Part shown: piece by piece, positions 28,989 through 36,780 of the stretch
Layout of the letters: each line of letters opens with the position of its first letter
How positions within the stretch are numbered: the first letter of the stretch is position 1
Assembly (NCBI RefSeq): GCF_000520015.2
Contig: NZ_CP007044.2
Location: 496,001-560,000 of the forward strand
Source of the DNA: Chania multitudinisentens RB-25
Lineage (GTDB): Bacteria > Pseudomonadota > Gammaproteobacteria > Enterobacterales > Enterobacteriaceae
Length of the DNA stretch: 64,000 bases
Direction: 5' to 3'
Notes under the pieces: generated by a model
Told to the model about the DNA's origin: nothing
The model's database searches: none
Seen by the model: the letters and a program-made list of their open reading frames with translations, nothing else
Program-made: the position numbers and the translations under genes

Positions 28989-30021
28989 GTTGTACCACGG
29001 CCACGGCACTGGCTCCGATACGCATCAGCTCGGCTGGGGGATTATCGAGGTTGATCCGCACCGGGAAACGCTGCGCCACCCGCACCCAGTTCAGTGACTT
29101 CGGCACATAAGGCAGATTACGCGGGATGTTAAACTGGTCCTCAGAACTGATCCCCCAACCAATGCCCTCAACTCTTCCTTTAAGCGCGCGTTGCCGATCG
29201 GCCATCACATACACCGTGGCGCAATCACCAATCTTAATGTTGCTCAGTTCAGTTTCACGAAAGAGTGCCGACGCATGCCACTGCTCACTGTTAATCAGCG
29301 TAAACACCGCCTGATCCGGCAACACAAATTCACCTACGGATACATTGAGGCCAACCACCAACCCATCATAGGGTGCTCGTACTTGGGTATTTTCCAGCTC
29401 TCGCTCCGCGATGGCGAGCGCGGCACGGCGGGCAGCCAGCAACGCTTCAGACGCTGCCGTGCTGCTGACTAAGGCTTCTGCGGCAACAGACTGTTTAAGC
29501 GCCTGATTCAGGCTGATCTGCGCATCGTGTTTAGCGGTGGCGGCATCATCGACCTGCTGGGCCGTGACATATCCTTTTGCCAGCAAAGGTTGCAGCCGCG
29601 CCAGCGTTTGGGTAGCCAGCTTAAGGTTGGCACGCGCCCGGTTGATTTGCTCGTCGGTTACCGCCGCATTGGATTGCTCTGCCACAACGGTCCGGTGCTG
29701 AGTATCCCAGGCAGCCTGTGCCATCTTCACCTCGGCCTGAGCCTGATCGACCCGCAGTTGGTACAGATAAGGATCGAGGGAAAACAATACCTCGCCCTTA
29801 CGAATGCGGCCGTTTTCCTTAACATTAATGGCGATAATCCGCCCCGGCACGGAACTGCTCACGTTCACGACGCTGGCTCCAATCACGGCATCCTCAGACA
29901 TGGGATTCAAGGCATCCTGACGCAGTGTATACCAGCCGAGTACCGCCGCAGCGATGACGATCAGCCCCCCAATAATGAGCGCCAATTGGCGTTTGTGTCC
30001 GCTCTTGGTTAACGGGTTCAT
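28972..30021 (-). CDS. mdtN: MdtN-like periplasmic adaptor (HlyD family)
   Basis: A 349-residue membrane-fusion protein. One N-terminal membrane anchor (LALIIGGLIVIAAAVLGWYT) is followed by a lipoyl half (VSSSVPGRIIAINVKENGRI), a long alpha-hairpin rich in A/Q/E (residues about 85-205), the second lipoyl half (APYDGLVVGLNVSVGEFV), and a beta-barrel ending SLNWVRVAQRFPVRINLDNP, very close to E. coli MdtN. The ATG at 30021 begins five bases beyond the ytcA stop. It connects the FUSC pump to the MdtP-like channel. Confidence 0.9.
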   Translation of the reverse strand: MNPLTKSGHKRQLALIIGGLIVIAAAVLGWYTLRQDALNPMSEDAVIGASVVNVSSSVPGRIIAINVKENGRIRKGEVLFSLDPYLYQLRVDQAQAEVKMAQAAWDTQHRTVVAEQSNAAVTDEQINRARANLKLATQTLARLQPLLAKGYVTAQQVDDAATAKHDAQISLNQALKQSVAAEALVSSTAASEALLAARRAALAIAERELENTQVRAPYDGLVVGLNVSVGEFVLPDQAVFTLINSEQWHASALFRETELSNIKIGDCATVYVMADRQRALKGRVEGIGWGISSEDQFNIPRNLPYVPKSLNWVRVAQRFPVRINLDNPPAELMRIGASAVAVVQHDDDC

Positions 30022-30025
30022 TTTC

Positions 30026-30367
30026 TTAGCGCGCAAATATCAATAGGGATGACAGACAAGCCATGGCAAGCGCCAGGCATACATAGACAAATAACCGCCA
30101 TGGAAGCACCTCATCAATTCCCACACGAATAAAAAGTACGCGCGCGATGATCGCCACGACGATGCCAATCACGGCACAGGCGATCCACGAAGGAAAATAG
30201 GAACCCAATAAGGAAAATGCCGGTGCCTTGGCATTAACACAACCACTCAGGCTCAAGAAAGCAACCAGTAATAACATTAACGATCTGCGCCGCTGGGCCT
30301 GCTCGCTGCGCCCTTGGCACCTGAAAAAAGCCCCCCGCCACCAGCGAAAGAAAGTCGCCTTGCTCAT
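30026..30367 (-). CDS. ytcA: YtcA-like small lipoprotein of the mdtNOP operon
   Basis: A 113-residue protein with an unusually long basic N-region, then a hydrophobic segment and lipobox (FLSLSGCVNA). The motif AFSLLGSYFPSWIACAVIGI and two membrane segments follow. This matches the small YtcA family that precedes mdtN in E. coli. AGGTG lies 6-7 bases before the ATG at 30367; another ATG three codons upstream is too close to it. The function is not known, but the constant position suggests a subunit or assembly aid of the efflux system. Confidence 0.8.
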   Translation of the reverse strand: MSKATFFRWWRGAFFRCQGRSEQAQRRRSLMLLLVAFLSLSGCVNAKAPAFSLLGSYFPSWIACAVIGIVVAIIARVLFIRVGIDEVLPWRLFVYVCLALAMACLSSLLIFAR

Positions 30368-30431
30368 CTCATTCACCTATTGTCGTCATGCTCATCATCC
30401 GATGTTCTTTATCAAAATCCGGCGGTAGACA

Positions 30432-31883
30432 TCACAGCGTATTTTTATAAATATGACCGTCTTTCATGATGACGCGGAACGCTTGCTCAGGCTGGGCAAT
30501 CAGTTGAATGTCCGCCAGCGGATCGCCGTCAACCACAATCATATCCGCCAGTGCACCGGCTTCCACCACCCCCAACTTATTGGGATAGGGATTACGCGGG
30601 CCAGACAAAGCACAGAGCTGCGCGTTAACGCTGGTGGCCATTTTCAAGATTTCCAGAGGCGTATACCAACGCACAAGCTTGGCTAACTGAGCGCCCTGGC
30701 GGGTAGCGAGCCGGGCATCAAACAGGGTATCAGTGCCCCAGGCGGTTTTAATCTCATATTTTTTCGCGAGTTTATAAGCCGTATCGGTGCCCGCAGACAT
30801 CACAAGTTGCTTGGCACGTGAAGCCGGGTTTACCATCGGCACCGCATCCTCATCATCAAGGAAAGGCTGTAGACACCACCATAGCTGCTGCTTCGCCATC
30901 AATTGCACCGTTTCTTCATCGACCAACTGACCATGCTCAATACATTTCACGCCGCCTTTAATCGCCATAGTGACGGCGCGCGCCGTATAAGCGTGGACCG
31001 TGACGTAGGTCCCCCAGTTTTCTGCGGCCATGACTGCTGCCGCAATTTCTGGCACTGAGCCTTCGGTAACGTCAATGCCGTCATACAACGAGGCCACGCC
31101 ACCGCCCGCCATAAACTTAACCTGCGAGGCACCGCGCATCAGTTGTTCTCTGGCGCGTAACAGAACCTGATCGGCCCCATCCGCAATCGCCGTAATTCCT
31201 ACTCGCTCGATATAGCTAAGGTGATCTGCCGGTGCACGCGGTACTTCGTTAAGCATACGGAAATCACCGTGCCCACCCGTTTGGGAAATGAAGGCCCCGG
31301 ACGGATAAATTCGCGGCCCGATCGTAATTTGCTCGTCAATCGCGCGTTTCAGGCCAAAAACCGGTCCCCCCATATCACGCACCGTCGTAAATCCGCGCAG
31401 CACTGTCGCCTGCGCCTCCGCGATAGCCAGTGCCTGGATATAATTAAAGTCAGCTGTCATCGCTGTCATCATTGATGGGCGAGCCATAATGGCATGCCAG
31501 TGGGCGTCAATCAGCCCTGGCATCAGGACGCCTCCTGCACCGTCAATGATTTCAACCTCCGCGGGCAAAGGCGTCTCCGCAGGCTCTACGGACTTGATCT
31601 TATTGCCTTCAACAATCACTTGCAGGCCATCCCGCAAATGGTCAGAAACACCATCGAAAATGCGGACGTTAATAAATGCTTTCAACTGCGCGGCGGCGGC
31701 GGTTCCCTTGCCATGCTGCGCTTGCTGCCCAGGTATTGCCGCAGAGACCGTTGCTGCTGTAATCGGCGGCGCTTTAGCCGCTTGCTGGGTCAGCACCGTA
31801 TTGATGCGGACAAATGCGGGGCTGTGGCAGAGACAGGCTTCAGAATGTTCATGGGCAGGCTGAATCGAAGGTAATGGCCGCAT
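30432..31883 (-). CDS. Amidohydrolase-superfamily metal-dependent hydrolase
   Basis: A 483-residue enzyme of the imidazolonepropionase/Xaa-Pro-dipeptidase-like amidohydrolase branch. The metal ligands are visible: DAHWHA (HxH, near 127), VKFMAGGGV (probable carboxylated lysine, near 255), HAYTARAV (near 298), CIEHGQL (near 315) and WGTDTLF (Asp, near 390). The first 65 residues form an extension outside the fold, with a His/Cys cluster (HEHSEACLCH), and there is no signal peptide. It lies 65 bases upstream of the ytcA start on the same strand and may be co-transcribed with the efflux genes. The substrate is unknown. Confidence 0.85.
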   Translation of the reverse strand: MRPLPSIQPAHEHSEACLCHSPAFVRINTVLTQQAAKAPPITAATVSAAIPGQQAQHGKGTAAAAQLKAFINVRIFDGVSDHLRDGLQVIVEGNKIKSVEPAETPLPAEVEIIDGAGGVLMPGLIDAHWHAIMARPSMMTAMTADFNYIQALAIAEAQATVLRGFTTVRDMGGPVFGLKRAIDEQITIGPRIYPSGAFISQTGGHGDFRMLNEVPRAPADHLSYIERVGITAIADGADQVLLRAREQLMRGASQVKFMAGGGVASLYDGIDVTEGSVPEIAAAVMAAENWGTYVTVHAYTARAVTMAIKGGVKCIEHGQLVDEETVQLMAKQQLWWCLQPFLDDEDAVPMVNPASRAKQLVMSAGTDTAYKLAKKYEIKTAWGTDTLFDARLATRQGAQLAKLVRWYTPLEILKMATSVNAQLCALSGPRNPYPNKLGVVEAGALADMIVVDGDPLADIQLIAQPEQAFRVIMKDGHIYKNTL

Positions 31884-32464
31884 AACGCAACGCTCCTTAT
31901 AAGTTTAATCACATAAACTTCGGAATACATTCAGCATAATTGTATCGTGTATTTCTAATAACGCATTTTATTATCTGACACCGCCTTAATACGTAGAATC
32001 GCGAATGTCCTGTTAATTAAATAAAAAATCGTGGCCGTCGCCGTCCACAGCCCGATACAAATATCGCCACTGGCCTTTAATTTTGATGATAAGTCTCATC
32101 CATTCACCACCGCCGAGCTACCGCGCTCTGCCATGATCTCTTTCTGATTGCGTAAGCTGAGAACGGTGAGTTCGAATTTCCACGAAAGGAAGCCATGCAC
32201 CTTGTTTGGCGGGGCCTCGCCAGTCACGTGGTCATATTCCCCCTGCTTTTCTCCTGGCAATAATGGGGGCCGAAACGTCTGGCGTTCAACCTCCTGTTTA
32301 GAGTGAATATATTTATGAATGTCATTCATAAAGTTATACCGATTTAACGGGATTATCTCTGCAGACGGGATGTGTACTCTTAACATCACAAAAGACGCTT
32401 GTTTTATAAATTCGGGCCTTGGCGCAATGCACATTGCACACGTCATTGTTGATGAGGAGTAAAG
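31884..32464. promoter_or_regulatory. Divergent intergenic region
   Basis: About 580 bases separate the amidohydrolase (minus) from the dehydrogenase (plus). 31884-32095 is AT-rich and likely carries the amidohydrolase promoter. 32330-32464 leads into the dehydrogenase, with GAGGAG before its ATG. The middle holds only the doubtful small ORF listed next. Confidence 0.35.
32096..32329 (-). CDS. Doubtful small protein, 77 residues
   Basis: The frame starts MNDIHKYIHSKQEVERQTFR and ends SSAVVNG. It is open, hydrophilic and protein-like in composition (PPLLPGEKQGEYDHVTGEAP), unlike a shadow of another gene, because no gene lies opposite it. No ribosome site is visible before the ATG, and I do not recognise the family. 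It may be a real small gene, or the remnant of one. Confidence 0.3.
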   Translation of the reverse strand: MNDIHKYIHSKQEVERQTFRPPLLPGEKQGEYDHVTGEAPPNKVHGFLSWKFELTVLSLRNQKEIMAERGSSAVVNG

Positions 32465-33301
32465 ATGAAAGATGTTAACGTGGTTATTGGAGCGGGCTCC
32501 ATCGGCCAGGCGATTGCTCGCCGAGTCAGTGCAGGTAAACGCGTACTGTTTGCGGATCTGAATCAGCAAAATGTTGATGCTGCCGCCAAGGTTTTCAGTG
32601 ATGCCGGTTTTGAGGTCTATACCACCGTCGTTAATGTGTCGAGCCGTGAGTCCGTTCAGGCTTTGGTGGAAAAGGCCCAATCGCTAGGTAATGTCATGGG
32701 GGTAATCCATGCCGCGGGCGTGTCACCGTCTCAAGCCTCACCTGAGACCATCCTGGCCGTTGACCTCTACGGTACCGCCGTCGTGCTGGAGGAATTCGGC
32801 AATATCATAGCCAAAGGGGGAACGGGGATCGTGATCGCTTCTCAATCAGGCCATCGCTTACCGTCACTTTCCGTAGAACAGAATGCTGCATTGGCGACAA
32901 CCCCCACCGAAGTGCTATTAAAACTGCCAATGTTGCAACCTGATCTCGTTACAGATCCGCTCTATGCCTATCAAATTTCAAAACGCGGCAACGCATTACG
33001 GGTGATGGCAGAAGCGGTGAAATGGGGGAAACGGGGGGCTCGTGTGAATACGATAAGCCCTGGCATCATTTTTACTCCGCTCGCCAATGATGAGCTCAGT
33101 GGTCCCCGTGGGGCTGGGTATCGCACCATGCTTGAGAAATCACCAGTGGGCCGGGGAGGTACTCCCGATGAAGTCGGGGCGCTGGCCGCATTGCTGATGG
33201 GGCCGGAGGGCACCTTTATAACCGGTAGTGACTTCTTGATGGATGGCGGTGTCACTGCGTCATATTGGTATGGGGATTTAGCACCGACGAAAAATCCATA
33301 A
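32465..33301 (+). CDS. Short-chain dehydrogenase/reductase
   Basis: A 278-residue Rossmann-fold NAD(P)-dependent oxidoreductase. The glycine motif is VVIGAGSIGQAIARR at residues 6-20, lacking the usual TG at its start. It is followed by HAAG near 84, the serine block VIASQSGHR near 120, and YAYQISKRG (catalytic Tyr and Lys) near 170. The end DFLMDGGVTASYW is typical of the family. An insert between the serine and tyrosine blocks (VEQNAALATTPTEVLLKLPM) is longer than in standard SDRs. The substrate is unknown. It is followed by, but 60 bases from, the SUMF1 gene. Confidence 0.88.
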   Translation: MKDVNVVIGAGSIGQAIARRVSAGKRVLFADLNQQNVDAAAKVFSDAGFEVYTTVVNVSSRESVQALVEKAQSLGNVMGVIHAAGVSPSQASPETILAVDLYGTAVVLEEFGNIIAKGGTGIVIASQSGHRLPSLSVEQNAALATTPTEVLLKLPMLQPDLVTDPLYAYQISKRGNALRVMAEAVKWGKRGARVNTISPGIIFTPLANDELSGPRGAGYRTMLEKSPVGRGGTPDEVGALAALLMGPEGTFITGSDFLMDGGVTASYWYGDLAPTKNP

Positions 33302-33361
33302 TACCTGAATGATAGGAGACCCATCCCGTTCGTGATGCAGCGATCCCACTCCTGAGGACCT

Positions 33362-34258
33362 ATGAACAAAAACAGACTTGGCTACCGCGATAATATTTTT
33401 CCTCAATCACTTTTGCCATTATTGATCATTTGGTTGCCTTTGAGCCTGGCAATAGCAGAGGAAAACGTGCCCACAGCAAGAAACCAGGCTGAGCGAGAAA
33501 GCCAACGCGCGGCCAATACCTGGACTAACTCGTTAGGCATGAGATTTGTAACAATACCTCAAGGCACATTTCTGATGGGATCAACAGAAGCCGACGCTGA
33601 CAGCAGGGAAAAGCCAGCGCATTCCGTTACTCTCAGCAAAGCTTTTTATATCGGCCAATTTGAAGTTACCCAAAAGGACTGGGAAGAAGTTATGGGAGAG
33701 GCTCCCTACTCCCGCGATCGCTCCAACCCGTTCTACCAATTGCCAGGTATGGCCAAACGAATTACCAGACCCAACCATCCTGCCACAGTGTCATGGCAGG
33801 ATGCTCAGGCATTCATCTCTAAACTGAACCAAAGGGAAGGAACGAATCGCTATCGGTTACCTACGGAGGCCGAATGGGAATATGTCGCACGAGCAGGAAC
33901 CACGGGGCGATATTTTTTTGGCGACGATCCGGCACGGCTTGCCGATTATGCCTGGTATGGCGAAAACTTTGCTACCGGTGGTACTCATCCAGTCGGTAAA
34001 AAACAGCCTAACCCTTGGGGGGTTAATGATATTTATGGAAACACCTGGGAGTGGGTAAATGACTATTACAGCACCGATTATTACGCCCAAAGCCCGCCAG
34101 TGGATCCTCAAGGCCCCTCGCAAGGCTCACAAAGAGTTGTGCGAGGAGGAAGCTGGCACAGTACTGCTGATGGATGGCACAGCGCGTGGAGAAAACCTTA
34201 CCCTGAAGATTATCGGGGAATAAGTATTGGTTTCAGACTGGTAAGAGAAAAAGAGTAA
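33362..34258 (+). CDS. Secreted SUMF1/FGE-domain protein without catalytic cysteines
   Basis: A 298-residue protein. A signal peptide (LLPLLIIWLPLSLAIA) ends near residue 32. A single formylglycine-generating-enzyme-sulfatase domain covers the rest: NSLGMRFVTIPQGTFLMGST, IGQFEVTQKDWEEVMG, PTEAEWEYVARAG, GNTWEWVNDYY and RVVRGGSWHSTADGWHSAWR up to GFRLV. The two active-site cysteines that true sulfatase-modifying enzymes carry in the last block are absent, so it is more likely a structural or carbohydrate/peptide-binding paralogue. No sulfatase gene is nearby. GAGG precedes the ATG. Confidence 0.9.
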   Translation: MNKNRLGYRDNIFPQSLLPLLIIWLPLSLAIAEENVPTARNQAERESQRAANTWTNSLGMRFVTIPQGTFLMGSTEADADSREKPAHSVTLSKAFYIGQFEVTQKDWEEVMGEAPYSRDRSNPFYQLPGMAKRITRPNHPATVSWQDAQAFISKLNQREGTNRYRLPTEAEWEYVARAGTTGRYFFGDDPARLADYAWYGENFATGGTHPVGKKQPNPWGVNDIYGNTWEWVNDYYSTDYYAQSPPVDPQGPSQGSQRVVRGGSWHSTADGWHSAWRKPYPEDYRGISIGFRLVREKE

Positions 34259-34464
34259 TTTTCGACATGGTAAAAATTGCTTAGGGGGTTATTGTAGAAA
34301 TTACCGCATAATCCCTTAAGAGAAGAAGATATTAATGACTAAATAAAACGATCTAAATATTATACAGTGTGATAATAAAAAACTCCATCAACACAGTTAT
34401 ACCAGATCGTTTATAATATGATGGATATCCTATTTTAATATAACATAATTAATCTTGGATAATT

Positions 34465-35571
34465 TCAGCTTATTTTAATATCATCCAAATCGATATCCTC
34501 CTCTTCAGAGTCATTATTTATAATAACATCACGTGGAACGTCTTTTTTGATAACGGCGTAGACAACACCCGTTACTAATATATTGACTAGCAATGCCATG
34601 ACACCCGCCATTGGTTGTGACATTGTTGGAATCATCAAAACCCCACCGAAAGGTACCGTTGCGTCAGCACCATATACCATGGTGATCGCACCACCACAAG
34701 CCCCACCAATTGCAGCAGCAGTAATACCACGAACGATATCATTCATAACGATAGGTATAGCTCCCTCAACAATATTCACTATCCCCATAGGAACTGCCGA
34801 TTTTAACGTTTCGACCTCTTCGTTATTATAAATATTTTTACGTAGCAGTTTGCCAATAAAATAAGCAAGCCCAAAACCGATAGGTGTTGCAGTGTTAACT
34901 AACTGAAGTGCAGTAATTGGCTCGTTGACACCCTGTGCTTGAAGTGTCAAGACGAATGCGAAGCAAGTTTTGTTTATCGGCCCGCCAAAATCAACAATAC
35001 ACAAAGCTCCAATAACAGCACCTAAAAGCAAATTAGATGAAGTGCCCATGCTTCTAAGGAAGGATGTTAGTGCATCGGTAAAAATACCAATAGGAGCACC
35101 GATGATATAGACCATGATCAGACAACTGATAAGGGATGCAAAAAAAGGAACAATCAATGTAGGCATTAAACCACGTGCCCAACTCGGAACCTTCACATTT
35201 TTAATGATAGCAAGAGCAATATACCCAGAAATATAACCACCGATCATGCCACCGATAAAGCCCGCACTAATAGCATTAGCTGCCAAGCCTACGACAAAAC
35301 CGGGCGCAATGCCGGGCTTGCCAGCGATCGAACCAGAGATTCCGATTGCAATAACAACGGGTAATAGTCCGAGTGCCTTAGCCCCCATAGTGGCTAAGGC
35401 CTGCCACAAATCAAATTGCCCCAGAACTAGAGTATCTTGAACCGTACCTCCAAGCCCCATACCGATAGCAATAATAAATCCGGCACCACAGACAATTGGA
35501 ATTAGGAACGAGATAGCGGTTAGCAGATGGCCTTTAGGATTTGCGGCTTTCCATATTTCTTTTATACTCAT
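34465..35571 (-). CDS. PTS fructose-type permease, IIC
   Basis: A 368-residue integral-membrane IIC domain of the fructose family (FruA/FrvB type). It begins KGHLLTAISFLIPIVCGAGF, has GGMIGGYISGYIA near 107, IVDFGGPINKTCFAFVLTLQ near 192 and VNIVEGAIPIVMNDIVRG near 256, all standard for this class. The C-terminus is acidic (NNDSEEEDIDLDDIKIS). It is the last gene of the fru-type IIA-IIB-IIC set, 45 bases after IIB. The sugar specificity cannot be read from the sequence. Confidence 0.9.
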   Translation of the reverse strand: MSIKEIWKAANPKGHLLTAISFLIPIVCGAGFIIAIGMGLGGTVQDTLVLGQFDLWQALATMGAKALGLLPVVIAIGISGSIAGKPGIAPGFVVGLAANAISAGFIGGMIGGYISGYIALAIIKNVKVPSWARGLMPTLIVPFFASLISCLIMVYIIGAPIGIFTDALTSFLRSMGTSSNLLLGAVIGALCIVDFGGPINKTCFAFVLTLQAQGVNEPITALQLVNTATPIGFGLAYFIGKLLRKNIYNNEEVETLKSAVPMGIVNIVEGAIPIVMNDIVRGITAAAIGGACGGAITMVYGADATVPFGGVLMIPTMSQPMAGVMALLVNILVTGVVYAVIKKDVPRDVIINNDSEEEDIDLDDIKIS

Positions 35572-35615
35572 GGATTACACCCTTTAACGTATATTAGATA
35601 AACATTGGTGAATAG

Positions 35616-35927
35616 TTATGAATTTACTAATTCACTGAGCTTTTCAATAAGTTTATTTGGAGATTTAACAGCCGTTTCTGTTGATACTTTAACTATTTTC
35701 TTTCCCGCGAACCTTTCTTCTCCAGAAACTTTAACATCAGCCGCCAACAGGACGATATCTGCTTGTGCAATCTCATCGTCTGTTAATTGGTTTTCAATAC
35801 CAATAGTCCCCTGAGTTTCAATCTTGACATTATGCCCAGCTTTTTTTGCTGCTATTTCAATTTTCTTTTGTGCAATATAGGTATGTGCAATACCTACAGT
35901 ACAGGCTGTAACCCCTACAATGTTCAT
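35616..35927 (-). CDS. PTS fructose-type IIB
   Basis: A 103-residue phosphocarrier domain. The phosphorylated cysteine is Cys9 in VTACTVGIAHTYIA; most relatives have CPTGIAHT, so the proline is replaced here. The start at 35927 has GGAG 7 bases upstream; an ATG two codons earlier sits too close to it. It accepts phosphate from the upstream IIA and passes it to the sugar at IIC. Confidence 0.9.
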   Translation of the reverse strand: MNIVGVTACTVGIAHTYIAQKKIEIAAKKAGHNVKIETQGTIGIENQLTDDEIAQADIVLLAADVKVSGEERFAGKKIVKVSTETAVKSPNKLIEKLSELVNS

Positions 35928-35986
35928 AGTCATTCTCCATTATTTGTTCTAATATGTTGTAAATCGCCATGTAATGGCAAGAAAAT

Positions 35987-36024
35987 AATTAAGCGTAATT
36001 AAGCGTAATTAAGCGTAATTAAGC
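35987..36024. repeat. Tandem 10-bp repeat between PTS IIA and IIB genes
   Basis: AAGCGTAATT occurs three times in a row (35991-36020, the last copy altered to AAGCATTAAT further on) with a leading partial copy. It lies just after the IIA stop. It may be a slipped-strand repeat of variable length. Confidence 0.8.
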
Positions 36025-36025
36025 A

Positions 36026-36490
36026 TTAATATGCTTCAGATTCTGAATTAAAAAGCTCAATGATTTTTTGTGGGTCAGTTTCTTTCAACAATTTATCTAT
36101 TATTTCCTCGTCTGCTAATGAGCCTGAAACTTGTGATAACAAACGAATGTGAGTCGTATTTTGATCAACCAAGCATACGGCAAATAAAATAATACAGCGA
36201 ACATCGCTACCATCCATGGTTTCCCAAGGGATCTCATGTTGGGTACGTCCAATGGCCAACGCTGTATGGGCTACTCCCGAGGATTTTCCATGCGGGATCG
36301 CAATATGATTTTCGAATCCAGTTGATCCTTGTTCCTCGCGTAGCCAGACATCCCTAATAAAGTCATCTTTATTAATAACAGAGCCATCCTGCACTAATAA
36401 GTCAGTTAACTCTTCAATTGCTTCTTTTTTACTTCTGGCCACCATGCTTAATTTGATGTTTTTTACATTAAGTACTGTCGAAATATCCAT
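36026..36490 (-). CDS. PTS fructose/mannitol-type IIA
   Basis: A 154-residue IIA domain; the phosphohistidine is His67 in NHIAIPHGKSSGV. It has the usual acidic helix after the active site (IRLLSQVSGSLADEEIID). GAAGGTG precedes the ATG. It opens the fructose-type PTS set, 290 bases downstream of the transketolase, and may therefore have its own promoter. Confidence 0.9.
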   Translation of the reverse strand: MDISTVLNVKNIKLSMVARSKKEAIEELTDLLVQDGSVINKDDFIRDVWLREEQGSTGFENHIAIPHGKSSGVAHTALAIGRTQHEIPWETMDGSDVRCIILFAVCLVDQNTTHIRLLSQVSGSLADEEIIDKLLKETDPQKIIELFNSESEAY

Positions 36491-36687
36491 AATTCACCTT
36501 CATTAAAATTAGATATAGGTTTAATAACAGGATATGCAACGTCTCTGTTATTATTTTTTCGGTAATACGCTGGTAACCCACATAATTAAGAAATGCAGTG
36601 ACATGCACCACTGGCATGATGGCACTTTCCCAATCGGAGAATGAATACTACCCACGACCAGCGCATTACCGTTATTCAGTCCCGCCT

Positions 36688-36700
36688 GTAAGCGCTAATT
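36688..36700. promoter_or_regulatory. Possible third LacI-type operator before the fructose-type PTS set
   Basis: The minus strand reads TTAGCGCTTAC, similar to GTTAGCGCTAAC at the head of the locus (8 core bases shared). It lies in the 290-base gap 36491-36780, which also has a hairpin-like AT-rich inverted repeat at 36740-36770 directly after the transketolase stop. Otherwise nothing is seen in this gap. Confidence 0.35.
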
Positions 36701-36780
36701 AAAATGATAACAGGCGCTATAGTGAAGAACTGATCACTTTATCAGGGGATATAAATATATACCCTTGATAAGATGGACTT

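Noticed and set aside
32096..32680. 194-residue minus-strand frame
   Set aside because: Most of its N-terminal half runs opposite the dehydrogenase gene. Only the last 77 codons remain as a doubtful small ORF.
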